This document shows, piece by piece, positions 27,228-37,941 of a DNA stretch of 64,000 nt (positions are counted from its first letter, which is position 1; each line of letters begins with the position of its first letter). The stretch covers positions 62,001 through 126,000 of the forward strand of contig NZ_JAADJT010000008.1 in NCBI RefSeq assembly GCF_011090165.1, written 5' to 3'. This DNA comes from Duganella aceris (GTDB lineage Bacteria; Pseudomonadota; Gammaproteobacteria; Burkholderiales; Burkholderiaceae_D). Under the pieces are notes generated by a model. It searched no databases. It saw nothing but the letters and a program-made list of their open reading frames with translations, and was not told the origin of the DNA. The position numbers were made by a program, and so were the translations under genes.

Positions 27228-27251
27228 GGCGCCGGCATTCTCGCCGGCGCC
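27228..27251. terminator. Hairpin after fabF, possible transcription end
   Basis: Nine-base perfect stem GGCGCCGGC/GCCGGCGCC with loop ATTCTC. A T-rich stretch follows only about 17 bases later, so it is not a textbook intrinsic terminator. A second small hairpin (TTCCGCC/GGCGGAA, 27166-27183) just after the fabF stop has its T tract on the minus strand side. Confidence 0.4.
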
Positions 27252-27297
27252 TGCATACATCCCCCAAATTTTTTAACGTGTTTGTGCTGCTGCCGTC

Positions 27298-27717
27298 ATG
27301 TCGATCGCGGTGTCCGTCATCGTTCGTCCCTCGCCGGGCTTGCGCCTTGCGCATGCCGGCCTGTGTTGCTGCGTGATGCTCAGCGCCGCTGCATGTCCCG
27401 GCGTGCTCGCGCCGCTGCTGTGCGTGCTGGCGGGCCTGCTCGGCTGGGTGTGCGGGCGCCCGCGCGGTATCGCATGCGGGCTTGATATATCGGGTGTCGG
27501 CCAAGTAAGGCTGACGGTATACCAACAGACGGGAGCGGTGGTGCGCCTGCTGGACGGCTCGACCTTGTGGCCGGGTTTGCTGTTGTTGCGCCTGCGCGGC
27601 GACGGCGACCGCGTGCGCGTGCTGGCGGTGTTGCCGGACAGCGTGGCGCCGGCCGAACGGCGCGCGTTGGCGCTGGCTTGCCGCGCCGCGTCGCAAATAA
27701 ACATGCCGGCACTGTGA
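27298..27717 (+). CDS. YgfX-like small membrane protein
   Basis: 139 residues with a hydrophobic N-terminal hairpin (LAHAGLCCCVMLSAAACPGVLAPLLCVLAGLLGWVCG) and a soluble C-terminal half with TVYQQTGAVVRLLDGS and LRLRGDGDRVRVLAVLPDSV. This layout matches YgfX-type proteins (E. coli CptA relatives), which in betaproteobacteria often precede rpoE. The toxin function known for E. coli CptA is not assured here. Its stop overlaps the sigma-E-type promoter of rpoE. Confidence 0.65.
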   Translation: MSIAVSVIVRPSPGLRLAHAGLCCCVMLSAAACPGVLAPLLCVLAGLLGWVCGRPRGIACGLDISGVGQVRLTVYQQTGAVVRLLDGSTLWPGLLLLRLRGDGDRVRVLAVLPDSVAPAERRALALACRAASQINMPAL

Positions 27718-27743
27718 ACTTCTTGCAGCGGGCTAACTCTATA
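27716..27743 (+). promoter_or_regulatory. Sigma-E-type promoter upstream of rpoE
   Basis: GAACTT (27716-27721), 16-base spacer, TCTATA (27738-27743). GAACTT with a TC-starting -10 at 16 bases is the form of sigma-E promoters, and rpoE genes are typically autoregulated. Predicted leader about 45 bases to the GTG at 27795. Confidence 0.6.
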
Positions 27744-27794
27744 GCATATGGCTATAAGAATCGGCAGCGCTGCAGGCCACCGAGGAATGCAGGA

Positions 27795-28397
27795 GTGACG
27801 ACAGAACGTGAGTGTGACCAGTTGCTGGTCGATCGGGTCCATGCCGGTGACAAGCAGGCGTTCGATTTGCTGGTGGCGAAGTACCAACGCCGGCTGATGC
27901 GCCTGCTGTCGCGTATCGTCCACGATCCGGCCGAAGCGGAGGACGTGGTGCAGGAAACCTTTATCAAGGCCTACCGGGCGTTGCGGCACTTCCGCGGCGA
28001 CTCGGCCTTCTACACCTGGCTGTACCGCATCGGCATCAACACCGCCAAGAATTTCCTGGCCAATCAGGGGCGGCGCACGCCCACGTCGACCGAAGCGGAT
28101 GCCGAACAAGCCGAAGCCTTCAACGATGGCGAGTATTTGCGCGACATCAATACGCCGGAGTCCATGCTGGCCAGCAAGCAGATCGCCCAGACCGTCAACG
28201 CGGCGATGGATGCCTTGCCGGTGGATTTGCGCACCGCGATCGCGTTGCGCGAGATCGAGGGCTTGAGCTATGAGGAGATTTCCGACATCATGGCCTGTCC
28301 GATCGGTACCGTGCGCAGCCGTATTTACCGCGCCCGCGAAGTCATCGCGGAGAAATTGAAGCCCTTGCTGGACATGCCGGTTGACAAGCGCTGGTAG
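27795..28397 (+). CDS. rpoE: RNA polymerase sigma factor RpoE (ECF)
   Basis: 200 residues, the normal ECF length. Region 2 (FDLLVAKYQRRLMRLLSRIVHDPAEAEDVVQETFIKAY, split here by position 30-65) and region 4 (ALREIEGLSYEEISDIM, GTVRSRIYRAREVI) are complete. It directs the envelope stress regulon. The start is GTG 27795 with GAGGA 8 bases upstream; ATG options are absent until well inside region 2. It is followed by rseA and degP, the usual target of sigma-E. Confidence 0.95.
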   Translation: MTTERECDQLLVDRVHAGDKQAFDLLVAKYQRRLMRLLSRIVHDPAEAEDVVQETFIKAYRALRHFRGDSAFYTWLYRIGINTAKNFLANQGRRTPTSTEADAEQAEAFNDGEYLRDINTPESMLASKQIAQTVNAAMDALPVDLRTAIALREIEGLSYEEISDIMACPIGTVRSRIYRAREVIAEKLKPLLDMPVDKRW

Positions 28398-28450
28398 GGC
28401 GGGAATGATGGCGCACGGCGGCGGAGTTGTTTTACATGGCGAGATACGCG

Positions 28451-28774
28451 ATGGATACCCAGAAAAGACTGCACGAAAACATCTCGGCACTGGTCGACGG
28501 CGAGTTGCCGGACAGCGAGCGCGAGCTAGCCTTCGCCGCGCTCGGCACCGTGGAAGGGCAGGCGGCCTGGCGCGCCTATCATCTGACCGGCGACGTGCTG
28601 CGCAGCGCCCCTGGCGGCGAACTCAGCGCCGGTTTCGAAGCGGCGTTGGCGGCCCGTCTCGCGGCCGAGCCGGACCAGGCGCCGGCGTCCGCCCCATCGG
28701 CCGGGCCGGCGGACCCGGCCGCCGCGCAGCGCCAGGACCAGGCCGAATCGCCGGCCGACGTCATCCTGCCTTAA
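28451..28774 (+). CDS. rseA: RseA-type anti-sigma-E protein, short and apparently without a TM segment
   Basis: 107 residues. The N-terminal ENISALVDGELPDSERELAF and GQAAWRAYHLTGDVLRS match the RseA N-terminal domain that binds sigma-E. Canonical RseA is about twice as long and has a TM helix plus periplasmic domain cleaved by DegS/RseP; here the sequence ends in a Pro/Ala/Gln-rich tail with no hydrophobic segment. ATG 28451 (GGCGAG 7 bases upstream) was taken; ATG 28436 would add five residues. No rseB follows. Either a truncated or a naturally soluble anti-sigma factor. Confidence 0.8.
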   Translation: MDTQKRLHENISALVDGELPDSERELAFAALGTVEGQAAWRAYHLTGDVLRSAPGGELSAGFEAALAARLAAEPDQAPASAPSAGPADPAAAQRQDQAESPADVILP

Positions 28775-28910
28775 GGCTCTTATAATAGTTTGCGCATACC
28801 GGCACGCGACTTTTCGCTTACCATGTGCTAGCCTCACGTCGGGCGTCGGGCGTCGTGCGCCGGCGCCATGGGCGCTCGCATCCCGGAACTTTTAAAGAAC
28901 GATACTTTCC

Positions 28911-30422
28911 ATGAAAAACAATATCTCTGCTGGTGGTAAAACTCTTTCCGCGCTGGTCCTCGGCGCGAGCGTATGGATGTCGCTGGGCCTGGCCCCGGCC
29001 ACGGCGGCCGCGCCGGTCACCGGCGCCGTTATCGGCCTGCCGGACTTCGCCGACCTGGTCGACCGCGTCGGCCCGGCCGTGGTGAATATCCGCACCACCG
29101 AGCGCCTCAAGCAAAGCGGACGCGGCGGCAGCGCCGACGGCCTGCCGGGCGATGAAGAAATGCAAGAATTCCTGCGCCGCTTCTTCGGCGGCGCGATCCC
29201 GCAGCCGGGCAATCCCGGCGGCAAGGGCACGCCGCGCGGCCGCCGCCAGGCGCCGTCCGACGAGCCGGTGCAGCGCGGCGTCGGCTCCGGCTTCATCCTG
29301 TCGGCCGACGGCTATGTGATGACCAACGCCCACGTGGTCGACGGCGCCGACGAGGTGTTCGTCACGCTGACCGACAAGCGCGAGTTCAAGGCCAAGGTGC
29401 TGGGCGCCGACGCCCGCACCGACGTCGCGGTGCTGAAGATCGAGGGCGACAAGCTGCCGTTCCTGGTGATGGGTGACTCGGACAAGATCCGCGTCGGCGA
29501 ATGGGTGATCGCCATCGGCTCGCCGTTCAACCTGGAAAATACCGTCACCGCCGGCATCATCTCGGCCAAGCAGCGCGACACCGGCGACTACCTGGCGTTG
29601 ATCCAGAGCGATGTCGCGGTCAATCCGGGCAACTCGGGCGGTCCGCTGATCAATATGCGCGGCGAGGTGATCGGGATTAACTCGCAGATCGCGACGCTGT
29701 CCGGCGGCTACAACGGCATCTCGTTCGCGGTGCCGATCGACGAGGCGATCCGTGTCTCGGAGCAGTTGAAGAAGAGCGGCAAGGTCACGCGCGGCCGCAT
29801 CGGCGTGCAGATCGGCGAAGTCAACAAGGACGTCGCCGAATCGCTGGGCCTGAAGAACGCGCAGGGCGCGGAAGTGTCGCTGGTGGAGCCGGGCGGTCCC
29901 GCCGACAAGGCCGGCATCAAGGCGGGCGATATCATCCTGAAATTCAACGGCGTGACGGTGACCCGTTCGTCGGACCTGCCGCGTCTGGTCGGCGGCACCG
30001 CGCTGGACAGCAAGGCCACCGTGACCGTATGGCGCAAGGGTCAGCAGCTGGACTTGCCGGTGACCGTGGCCGAGCTGGAATCGGACAAGCCGGCCAAGGC
30101 GGCCAAGGGCAAGGGCGGCAAGGCCGAGCCGGAAGTGGCCAAGGCCAACGCGCTGGGCCTGAAGGTCAGCGACCTGAGCGCCGAGCAGAAGAAGGAATTG
30201 GGCGTCGACGGCGGCGTGGTGGTGGATTCGGCCGAAGGCGTGGCCGGCAAGGCCGCGCTGGACGAGGGCGATGTGCTGCTGCAGCTGAATAACACCGAGA
30301 TCAAGGACGCCAAGCAGTTCAACGCGCTGGTGGCCAAGCTCGATCCGAAGAAGCCGTCGGTGCTGCTGGTGCGCCGTGGCGACGTGACGCAGTTCATCTC
30401 GCTGCGCCCGAGCGCCAAGTAA
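28911..30422 (+). CDS. degP: Do/DegQ-type periplasmic serine endoprotease (MucD/DegP)
   Basis: 503 residues: signal peptide, trypsin-like domain with catalytic triad (TNAHVVDGA His, DVAVLKI Asp, GNSGGPLIN Ser) and two PDZ domains (LGLKNAQGAEVSLVEPGGPADKAGIKAGD; second near the C-terminus around GLKVSDLSAEQ). It degrades or refolds misfolded envelope proteins. A low-complexity Lys/Gly/Ala linker (AKAAKGKGGKAEPEVAKA) separates the PDZ domains. It is a typical member of the sigma-E locus. Confidence 0.95.
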   Translation: MKNNISAGGKTLSALVLGASVWMSLGLAPATAAAPVTGAVIGLPDFADLVDRVGPAVVNIRTTERLKQSGRGGSADGLPGDEEMQEFLRRFFGGAIPQPGNPGGKGTPRGRRQAPSDEPVQRGVGSGFILSADGYVMTNAHVVDGADEVFVTLTDKREFKAKVLGADARTDVAVLKIEGDKLPFLVMGDSDKIRVGEWVIAIGSPFNLENTVTAGIISAKQRDTGDYLALIQSDVAVNPGNSGGPLINMRGEVIGINSQIATLSGGYNGISFAVPIDEAIRVSEQLKKSGKVTRGRIGVQIGEVNKDVAESLGLKNAQGAEVSLVEPGGPADKAGIKAGDIILKFNGVTVTRSSDLPRLVGGTALDSKATVTVWRKGQQLDLPVTVAELESDKPAKAAKGKGGKAEPEVAKANALGLKVSDLSAEQKKELGVDGGVVVDSAEGVAGKAALDEGDVLLQLNNTEIKDAKQFNALVAKLDPKKPSVLLVRRGDVTQFISLRPSAK

Positions 30423-30458
30423 CAGGCTGATTGAGCCGCAAAGTCACCCCGCAACGGC

Positions 30459-30488
30459 GGGGTCAGACCCCGTACGGGGTCTGACCCC
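30459..30488. repeat. Short 30-bp perfect palindrome with GGGGTCAG ends
   Basis: GGGGTCAGACCCCGT joined directly to its reverse complement, no loop. The outer eight bases equal the GGGGTCAG of palindromes A and B. It lies 37 bases after the degP stop; an overlapping alternative hairpin (ACCCCGC/GCGGGGT, 30446-30463) can form. Possible terminator or repeat-family member. Confidence 0.85.
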
Positions 30489-30526
30489 TATGTGCCGCAG
30501 TGCGGGGTAAACGGTTCCCGCATACG

Positions 30527-30769
30527 ATGCACTTCACCCTTTACTCCCGCAGCTACTGCCACCTGTGCCAGGACATGCTGGACGCGCTGATGCGCCTGCA
30601 GACCCCGGACCAGCCCATCACCGTCGACGTCATCGATGTCGACGCCGATCAGGCCCTGGTCGACCGCTTCGACGAGCTGGTCCCGGTGCTGTACGCCGAC
30701 CTGTCGCAACCCGAACTCTGCCATTACTTCCTGGACGAGTCCAAAGTGCGCGAAGTGCTCAATAAATAA
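30527..30769 (+). CDS. Glutaredoxin-like protein (DUF836 type)
   Basis: 80 residues: MHFTLYSRSYCHLCQDML carries the CxxC (CHLC) of the small glutaredoxin-like family found between degP and lepA in betaproteobacteria. The rest (VDVIDVDADQALVDRFDELVPVLY) fits the thioredoxin fold with the cis-proline VPV. Redox or metal partner unknown. ATG 30527 chosen as the conserved strand begins there. Confidence 0.85.
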   Translation: MHFTLYSRSYCHLCQDMLDALMRLQTPDQPITVDVIDVDADQALVDRFDELVPVLYADLSQPELCHYFLDESKVREVLNK

Positions 30770-30860
30770 GCACCGCCACCGCAGAAATGCATTTCGCAGT
30801 GCATAAGTCGGGCTTTCCCCTCTGAAATCCGGTAAAATGCGGGGGTAGAAAAGCATCAAG

Positions 30861-30904
30861 GCGCTCGCCAGGGCATTCAACGCCCCGTTCGGAGCGCTTT
30901 TTTT
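30861..30904 (+). terminator. Intrinsic terminator before lepA
   Basis: Stem GCGCTC/GAGCGC (30861-30866 with 30892-30897), inner GGGC/GCCC pairing, followed by seven T (30898-30904). It closes the rpoE-degP-glutaredoxin unit. Confidence 0.7.
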
Positions 30905-30968
30905 GTATTGCGCGCAGCAGTTCGACCCGCGCCCCTGTCGTTTCAAACCCGTTTTTGAATATTTGTTA

Positions 30969-32758
<1,790 letters not shown>

Positions 32759-32762
<4 letters not shown>

Positions 32763-33676
32763 ACCTGCAAGTGATCTTGGGTAATTTCGCTTTAATCCTG
32801 TTCGTGCTGATGGTGATCACGGGCGTGATCTGGTTCCTGGATGTGTTTTACCTGGCCAAGCAACGCCGCGCCGCAGCCGACCGCGCGCTGGCCGAGTTCG
32901 ACGCCCGCAACGCCAAGCTGACCGCCGACGGCATCAAGGTCGACAGCAACATCAGCCGCGCCGCGATCGAATCCGGCCTGCTGCGCCAGCCGACCTGGAT
33001 CGAATACTCGGGCAGCTTCTTCCCGGTCATCGCGCTGGTGTTCTTCCTGCGCTCGTTCCTGTACGAGCCGTTCAAGATCCCGTCGTCGTCGATGGTGCCG
33101 ACCTTGCTGGTGGGCGATCTGATCCTGGTGAACAAGTTCACCTACGGCATCCGCCTGCCGGTGCTGAACAAGAAAGTCATCCAGATCAACGACCCGCAGC
33201 GCGGCGACGTGATGGTGTTCAAGTATCCGCTGGACATGAGCCAGGATTACATCAAACGCGTGGTCGGCGTGCCGGGTGATAAAATCACGTATGAAAACAA
33301 GCGCTTAACGGTGAACGACGTCGAAGTGAAGTACACCGCGCTGGACGATTACCTGGAAGAGGACCGTCTGGTCTACAACAAGCAGTTCCAGGAAAACCTG
33401 ACCGGCACCAGCCACCGCATTCTCAACAATGAGAAGGCGCCGCCGGTGAACCTGTCCGACGTGAAACAGTTCCCGCACAGCGAGGCATGCACCTATCGCT
33501 ACGAAGGCTTCACCTGTGTTGTTCCGCAAGGCAACTACTTCATGATGGGCGACAATCGCGACAACAGCGCGGACAGCCGCTACTGGGGCTTCGTGCCGGA
33601 CAAGAATATTGTTGGAAAAGCATTCTTTGTATGGATGAACCTGGGCAACCTGCGCCGCATCGGCAGCATCCAATAA
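32759..33676 (+). CDS. lepB: Signal peptidase I
   Basis: 305 residues: two N-terminal TM helices, catalytic Ser in [13 protein letters not shown], catalytic Lys in [13 protein letters not shown] and the closing [15 protein letters not shown]. It removes Sec signal peptides. The lepA-lepB overlap (ATGA) is a classical arrangement. Confidence 0.96.
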
Positions 33677-33715
33677 GTCATGCACTCATCGCGCAGCGCC
33701 TCGAAAGGGACTAAG

Positions 33716-34111
33716 ATGGACTCAGTATTGAATTTACGTCCCTCGCGGCAGGACGGTATTTCGCTGATCGGACTGATCGTGGTGCTGGCGGCGCTGGGCT
33801 TTATCGGCGTGCTGGGCATGAAGATCGTGCCGACCTACACCGAATACCGTTCGATCCAGAACGCCATCGTGACCGCCAAGGCCACCGGCGGTTCGGTGGT
33901 CGAGATGCAAAAATCGTTCGACGCCAGCGCGACCGCCGGCTATATCAGTTCCATCTCCGGCCGTGACCTGATCATCGGCAAGGAGAACGGCGAAACGGAA
34001 ATCAGCTTCGCCTACGAAAAGAAAATCCCGCTGGTCGGACCGGCCAGCTTGCTGCTTGAATATGAAGGCTCCACCGCCAAGGCTGGCGCCAAACCCGCGA
34101 AAACCGACTAA
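33716..34111 (+). CDS. DUF4845 domain protein
   Basis: 131 residues with one N-terminal TM helix (ISLIGLIVVLAALGFIGVLGMKIVP) and a small periplasmic domain (YTEYRSIQNAIVTAKATGG...), matching DUF4845, found between lepB and rnc in betaproteobacteria. Its start resembles a type IV pilin N-terminus but no cleavage motif is obvious. Function unknown. ATG 33716 has AAGGGA six bases upstream; the ATG at 33680 lacks a ribosome site. Confidence 0.85.
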   Translation: MDSVLNLRPSRQDGISLIGLIVVLAALGFIGVLGMKIVPTYTEYRSIQNAIVTAKATGGSVVEMQKSFDASATAGYISSISGRDLIIGKENGETEISFAYEKKIPLVGPASLLLEYEGSTAKAGAKPAKTD

Positions 34112-34130
34112 ATAAAGCATCGTACAGACA

Positions 34131-34949
34131 ATGAATCTTCAGTTATTGCAAACCCGTTTAGGCTATACGTTCCAGGATGCTGGCCTGTTGCAGCAAGCCT
34201 TGACGCATCGTAGCCATAGCAGTTTGCATAACGAACGGCTGGAATTCCTCGGCGACTCCGTGCTCAACTGCGTGGTGGCCTCGATTCTGTACGAACGCTA
34301 TCTGGCGATCGACGAGGGCGACCTGTCGCGCCTGCGCGCCAATCTGGTCAAGCAGCAATCGCTGTACGAAATCGCCCAGAAGCTGGAGCTGTCGCAGTTC
34401 CTGCGGCTTGGGGAAGGGGAGTTGAAGTCGGGCGGTTTCCGCCGTCCTTCGATCCTGGCCGACACGCTTGAGGCGCTGCTAGGCGCCATTTTTTTGGATG
34501 GCGGCTTCAACCCTGCGCGCGACGTGATCCGCGCCTTCTACATCCCGATCCTCGACACGGTCGACCCGCAGACCTTGGGCAAGGACGCCAAGACGCTGCT
34601 GCAGGAATTCCTGCAAAGTAAGAAGATCTCCCTGCCGCTGTACAATGTGGTGGCCACGCACGGCGCCGCGCACAGCCAGGAATTCGAGATCGAATGCCTG
34701 GTGCCCAAGCTGGGCATCCAGGTCTACGGACGCGGCGGCAGCCGCCGCGCCGGCGAACAGGCCGCCGCCAAGCTGGCGTTGGAAGTGGCCGAACAAGCGC
34801 TGCTGAAATCGCCGGCAGCCGGCCGCAAAACCAAGCCGCGCGCCGCCCAGCTCAAGCTGGCCGGCATCGCCACCGTGCAGACCAGCGAGGCGAAGGATGT
34901 GACCGACAGCGAACCGTCGCCTCCGCCCGCCAAAGCAGCACACAAGTAA
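34131..34949 (+). CDS. rnc: Ribonuclease III
   Basis: 272 residues. The endonuclease signature [16 protein letters not shown] and the second metal site [17 protein letters not shown] are present, followed by a double-stranded RNA binding domain. The C-terminal 45 residues are an Ala/Lys/Pro-rich extension beyond E. coli length (226). It processes rRNA precursors. Next gene era starts 12 bases on. Confidence 0.96.
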   Translation: MNLQLLQTRLGYTFQDAGLLQQALTHRSHSSLHNERLEFLGDSVLNCVVASILYERYLAIDEGDLSRLRANLVKQQSLYEIAQKLELSQFLRLGEGELKSGGFRRPSILADTLEALLGAIFLDGGFNPARDVIRAFYIPILDTVDPQTLGKDAKTLLQEFLQSKKISLPLYNVVATHGAAHSQEFEIECLVPKLGIQVYGRGGSRRAGEQAAAKLALEVAEQALLKSPAAGRKTKPRAAQLKLAGIATVQTSEAKDVTDSEPSPPPAKAAHK

Positions 34950-34961
34950 AAAGAGAACAGC

Positions 34962-35864
34962 ATGACTACCGAAACGACCTCCGCCAATTACCGTTGTGGC
35001 TATATCGCCATTGTCGGCCGCCCGAACGTGGGCAAATCGACCCTGATGAATACCCTCATCGGCGCCAAGGTCAGCATCACCTCGCGCAAGGCGCAGACCA
35101 CGCGCCACCGCATCACCGGCATCCAGACCTACGACGACGCGCAACTGATCTACGTCGATACACCGGGCTTCCAGACCCGTCACGCCAACGCGCTCAACAA
35201 GACGCTCAACAAGACCGTCACCAACACGCTGATCTCGTCGGACTTGATCCTGTTCGTCATCGAAGCGGGCACCTTCGGCCCGGCCGACCAGCAAGTGCTG
35301 GACCTGCTGCCGACCGAAGTGCCGGTGCTGCTGGTGATTAACAAGTCCGACCGCGTCAAGGACAAGGCGGTGCTGTTGCCGTTCGCGCAGCAGGTCGCGG
35401 CCAAGTTCAATTTCGCCGCCATCGTACCGGTGTCGGCCAAGCTGCGCTTCCAGTTGGACGGCCTGGAAAAAGAGATCAAGAAATTCCTGCCGGAGAACGA
35501 TCCGATGTTCGGCCCGGACGACATCACCGACCGCAGCGAAAAGTTCATGGCGTCGGAAATTGTGCGCGAAAAACTGTTCCGCTTCGTCGGCGACGAGCTA
35601 CCGTACACCAGCACCGTGCTGATCGAGAAGTTCGAGCAGGAGGGCGATCTTCGCCGAGTGTTCGCCGCCATCCTGGTCGAGCGCGACACGCACAAGTCGA
35701 TGATCATCGGTAACAAGGGCGCGCGCCTGAAGGATGTCTCGACGCAGGCGCGGCTGGACATGGAACGCCTGTTCGGCGGCCCGGTGTACCTGGAGATCTG
35801 GGTCAAGGTCAAGTCCGGCTGGGCCGACAACGAAGCGGGTCTGCGCGCCTACGGCTACGAGTAA
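34962..35864 (+). CDS. era: GTPase Era
   Basis: 300 residues. G1 [12 protein letters not shown]3 DTPGFQ, G4 NKSD, followed by the KH domain ([24 protein letters not shown], split at the central GNKGARLK). Era assists 30S assembly and 16S rRNA maturation. The rnc-era-recO order is conserved. Confidence 0.97.
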   Translation: MTTETTSANYRCGYIAIVGRPNVGKSTLMNTLIGAKVSITSRKAQTTRHRITGIQTYDDAQLIYVDTPGFQTRHANALNKTLNKTVTNTLISSDLILFVIEAGTFGPADQQVLDLLPTEVPVLLVINKSDRVKDKAVLLPFAQQVAAKFNFAAIVPVSAKLRFQLDGLEKEIKKFLPENDPMFGPDDITDRSEKFMASEIVREKLFRFVGDELPYTSTVLIEKFEQEGDLRRVFAAILVERDTHKSMIIGNKGARLKDVSTQARLDMERLFGGPVYLEIWVKVKSGWADNEAGLRAYGYE

Positions 35865-35886
35865 GCGGCAGGACGCCACCACCAGC

Positions 35887-36762
35887 ATGTCCACCACGCT
35901 CGCCGACGACACCATCACGGCACCGCCACCGGCGGCGCCTGCGGAGGCGAGCGTGCCGGCGGAACCTGCGGCACCGGCCGCCCCGGCCGCCCCGGCCAGC
36001 GCCGCACCCGCCGCCAAGCGCCCCCGCGCACCATCGCGCGAGCGCACCTTCGGCACCAAGGTCGCCGGCCAGCCGGCCTTCGTGCTGCACAGCTACCCCT
36101 ACAAAGAAACCAGCCTGATCATCGACCTGTTCACGCGCGACTTCGGCCGCGTGGCCTTGATCGCCAAAGGCGCCAAGCGGCCGCACTCGCAACTGCGCGG
36201 CGTGCTGCAAACCTTCCAGCCGCTGTCGTCGAGCTGGGTCGGCAAATCCGAACTGCGCACGCTGACCGACGCCGAATGGGTCGGCGGCATGCTGCCGCTG
36301 GAAAAGACCGCGCTGCTGTGCGGCTTCTACCTGAACGAACTGCTGGTCAAGCTGCTGGCGCGCGACGACGCGCATCCCAAACTGTTCGACCACTACGTCG
36401 CCACACTGAACCAGCTGGCGCACAACGAACCCGCGTCCATCGTCTTGAGAAAATTCGAACGGGCCTTACTTAAAGAGACGGGCGTCTCCGCCGACCTGAC
36501 CCGCTGCACCGCCACCCGCGCCCCGGTGCGGGCCGACGTGATCTACGTCGTCGACCCCGAGCGCGGCCCGCGTCCCGAACGCGCCTCGGACGTCTCGCCG
36601 CGCGTGGCCGGCAAGACGCTGCTCGACATGGAGCGCGAAGACTACCAGGACGCCGCCACGCAATCGCAAAGCAAGCACTTGATGCGCTACCTGCTGGCGC
36701 ACCACCTGGGCGGCGCGCCGCTGAACACCCGCCAGATCCTGATCGACCTGTCGCAGTTATAA
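35887..36762 (+). CDS. recO: DNA repair protein RecO
   Basis: 291 residues. The core begins at [21 protein letters not shown] and contains [18 protein letters not shown] and [21 protein letters not shown], typical RecO blocks for RecFOR-mediated recombination repair. A Pro/Ala-rich N-terminal extension of about 50 residues precedes the OB fold; ATG 35887 is the first ATG after the era stop, and the low-complexity tail makes a later start possible. Confidence 0.93.
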   Translation: MSTTLADDTITAPPPAAPAEASVPAEPAAPAAPAAPASAAPAAKRPRAPSRERTFGTKVAGQPAFVLHSYPYKETSLIIDLFTRDFGRVALIAKGAKRPHSQLRGVLQTFQPLSSSWVGKSELRTLTDAEWVGGMLPLEKTALLCGFYLNELLVKLLARDDAHPKLFDHYVATLNQLAHNEPASIVLRKFERALLKETGVSADLTRCTATRAPVRADVIYVVDPERGPRPERASDVSPRVAGKTLLDMEREDYQDAATQSQSKHLMRYLLAHHLGGAPLNTRQILIDLSQL

Positions 36763-36784
36763 ACGAGATAAACGGTATAGACCA

Positions 36785-37546
36785 ATGAGCTTCCTGCAAC
36801 CAAGCGGCACCATCATCGACCTCGGCGTCAATATCGACCACGTCGCCACCCTGCGCAACGCGCGCGGCACGCAGTACCCGGACCCGATCCGCGCCGCGCT
36901 GCTGGCCGAGCAGGCCGGCGCCGACTGCATCACGCTGCACCTGCGCGAAGACCGCCGCCACATCAAGGACGCCGACGTGATCGCGCTGGCGCCGCAGCTG
37001 ATCACCCGCATGAACCTGGAAGCCGCCGTGACGCAGGAGATGATCGACTTCGCCTGCCGCATCAAGCCGGCCGACGTCTGTCTGGTGCCGGAAAAGCGCA
37101 CCGAAGTCACCACCGAAGGCGGCCTCGATGTCGCCGGCAACTTCAACGCCGTGCAAGCCGCCGTCAAGCAGCTGCAGGCCGAAGGCATCCGCGTCAGCCT
37201 GTTCATCGACGCCGACGAACGGCAGATGGACGCCACCGCCGAACTGGGCGCCCCGGTGATCGAACTGCACACCGGCCGCTACGCCGACACCGAAGGCGCC
37301 GAGCAGGCGGCTGAACTGGAACGCATCCATCGCGGCGTGCTGTACGGCGTCGGCAAGGGATTGAAGGTCAACGCCGGCCACGGCCTGCACTACACCAACG
37401 TGCAAGCCATTGCCGCAATTCCGGAAATCGCCGAACTGAACATCGGCCACGCCATCGTCGCGCACGCGGTGTTCGTCGGCTGGGAAAACGCCGTGCGCGA
37501 AATGAAGGCCATCATGGTCTCGACCCGGCTGGGCGCGCGCCGATGA
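36785..37546 (+). CDS. pdxJ: Pyridoxine 5'-phosphate synthase
   Basis: 253 residues: [22 protein letters not shown] at the N-terminus (written here in part: [16 protein letters not shown]), HLREDRRHI, and [12 protein letters not shown]. PdxJ makes pyridoxine phosphate in the DXP-dependent vitamin B6 pathway. Stop overlaps acpS by four bases. Confidence 0.96.
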   Translation: MSFLQPSGTIIDLGVNIDHVATLRNARGTQYPDPIRAALLAEQAGADCITLHLREDRRHIKDADVIALAPQLITRMNLEAAVTQEMIDFACRIKPADVCLVPEKRTEVTTEGGLDVAGNFNAVQAAVKQLQAEGIRVSLFIDADERQMDATAELGAPVIELHTGRYADTEGAEQAAELERIHRGVLYGVGKGLKVNAGHGLHYTNVQAIAAIPEIAELNIGHAIVAHAVFVGWENAVREMKAIMVSTRLGARR

Positions 37547-37941
37547 TCTACGGGATCGGCACCGACATCTGCAAGATCCCGCGCATCGAAGCCGCGCTGG
37601 CGCGCCACGGCGACCGCTTCGCGAAAAAGATCCTCGGCCCGCAGGAGATGGCGAAGTACCTGGCGCGCAAGGCCAAGAACCCGGTGCGCGGCATCCGCTT
37701 CGTGGCGACGCGCTTCGCCGCCAAGGAGGCCTTCGCCAAGGCCATCGGCCTGGGCATCCGCATGCCGATGACCTGGCCCGCCGCGCAGATGCTGAATCAT
37801 CCGAGCGGCAAGCCGATGATCGTCTGCAGCGGCGTGCTGAAGGAATTCATGGACAAGAACAGGCTGACGACGCAGGTGACGGTCAGCGACGAAGCGGAAT
37901 ACGCGGTCGCCTTCGTCATCGTGGAACAAGAGACCAAGTAA
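37543..37941 (+). CDS. acpS: Holo-ACP synthase
   Basis: 132 residues. [15 protein letters not shown] and [12 protein letters not shown] are the AcpS signatures (Mg-binding Asp and Glu). It attaches phosphopantetheine to AcpP, encoded earlier in the window. It is coupled to pdxJ and to uvrC, whose ATG shares the last base of the acpS stop. Confidence 0.96.
   Translation: MIYGIGTDICKIPRIEAALARHGDRFAKKILGPQEMAKYLARKAKNPVRGIRFVATRFAAKEAFAKAIGLGIRMPMTWPAAQMLNHPSGKPMIVCSGVLKEFMDKNRLTTQVTVSDEAEYAVAFVIVEQETK

Noticed and set aside
28885-28910. GGAACTT before degP as a sigma-E -35 element
   Set aside because: A -10 at 16 bases would overlap the degP start codon, leaving no leader or ribosome site.
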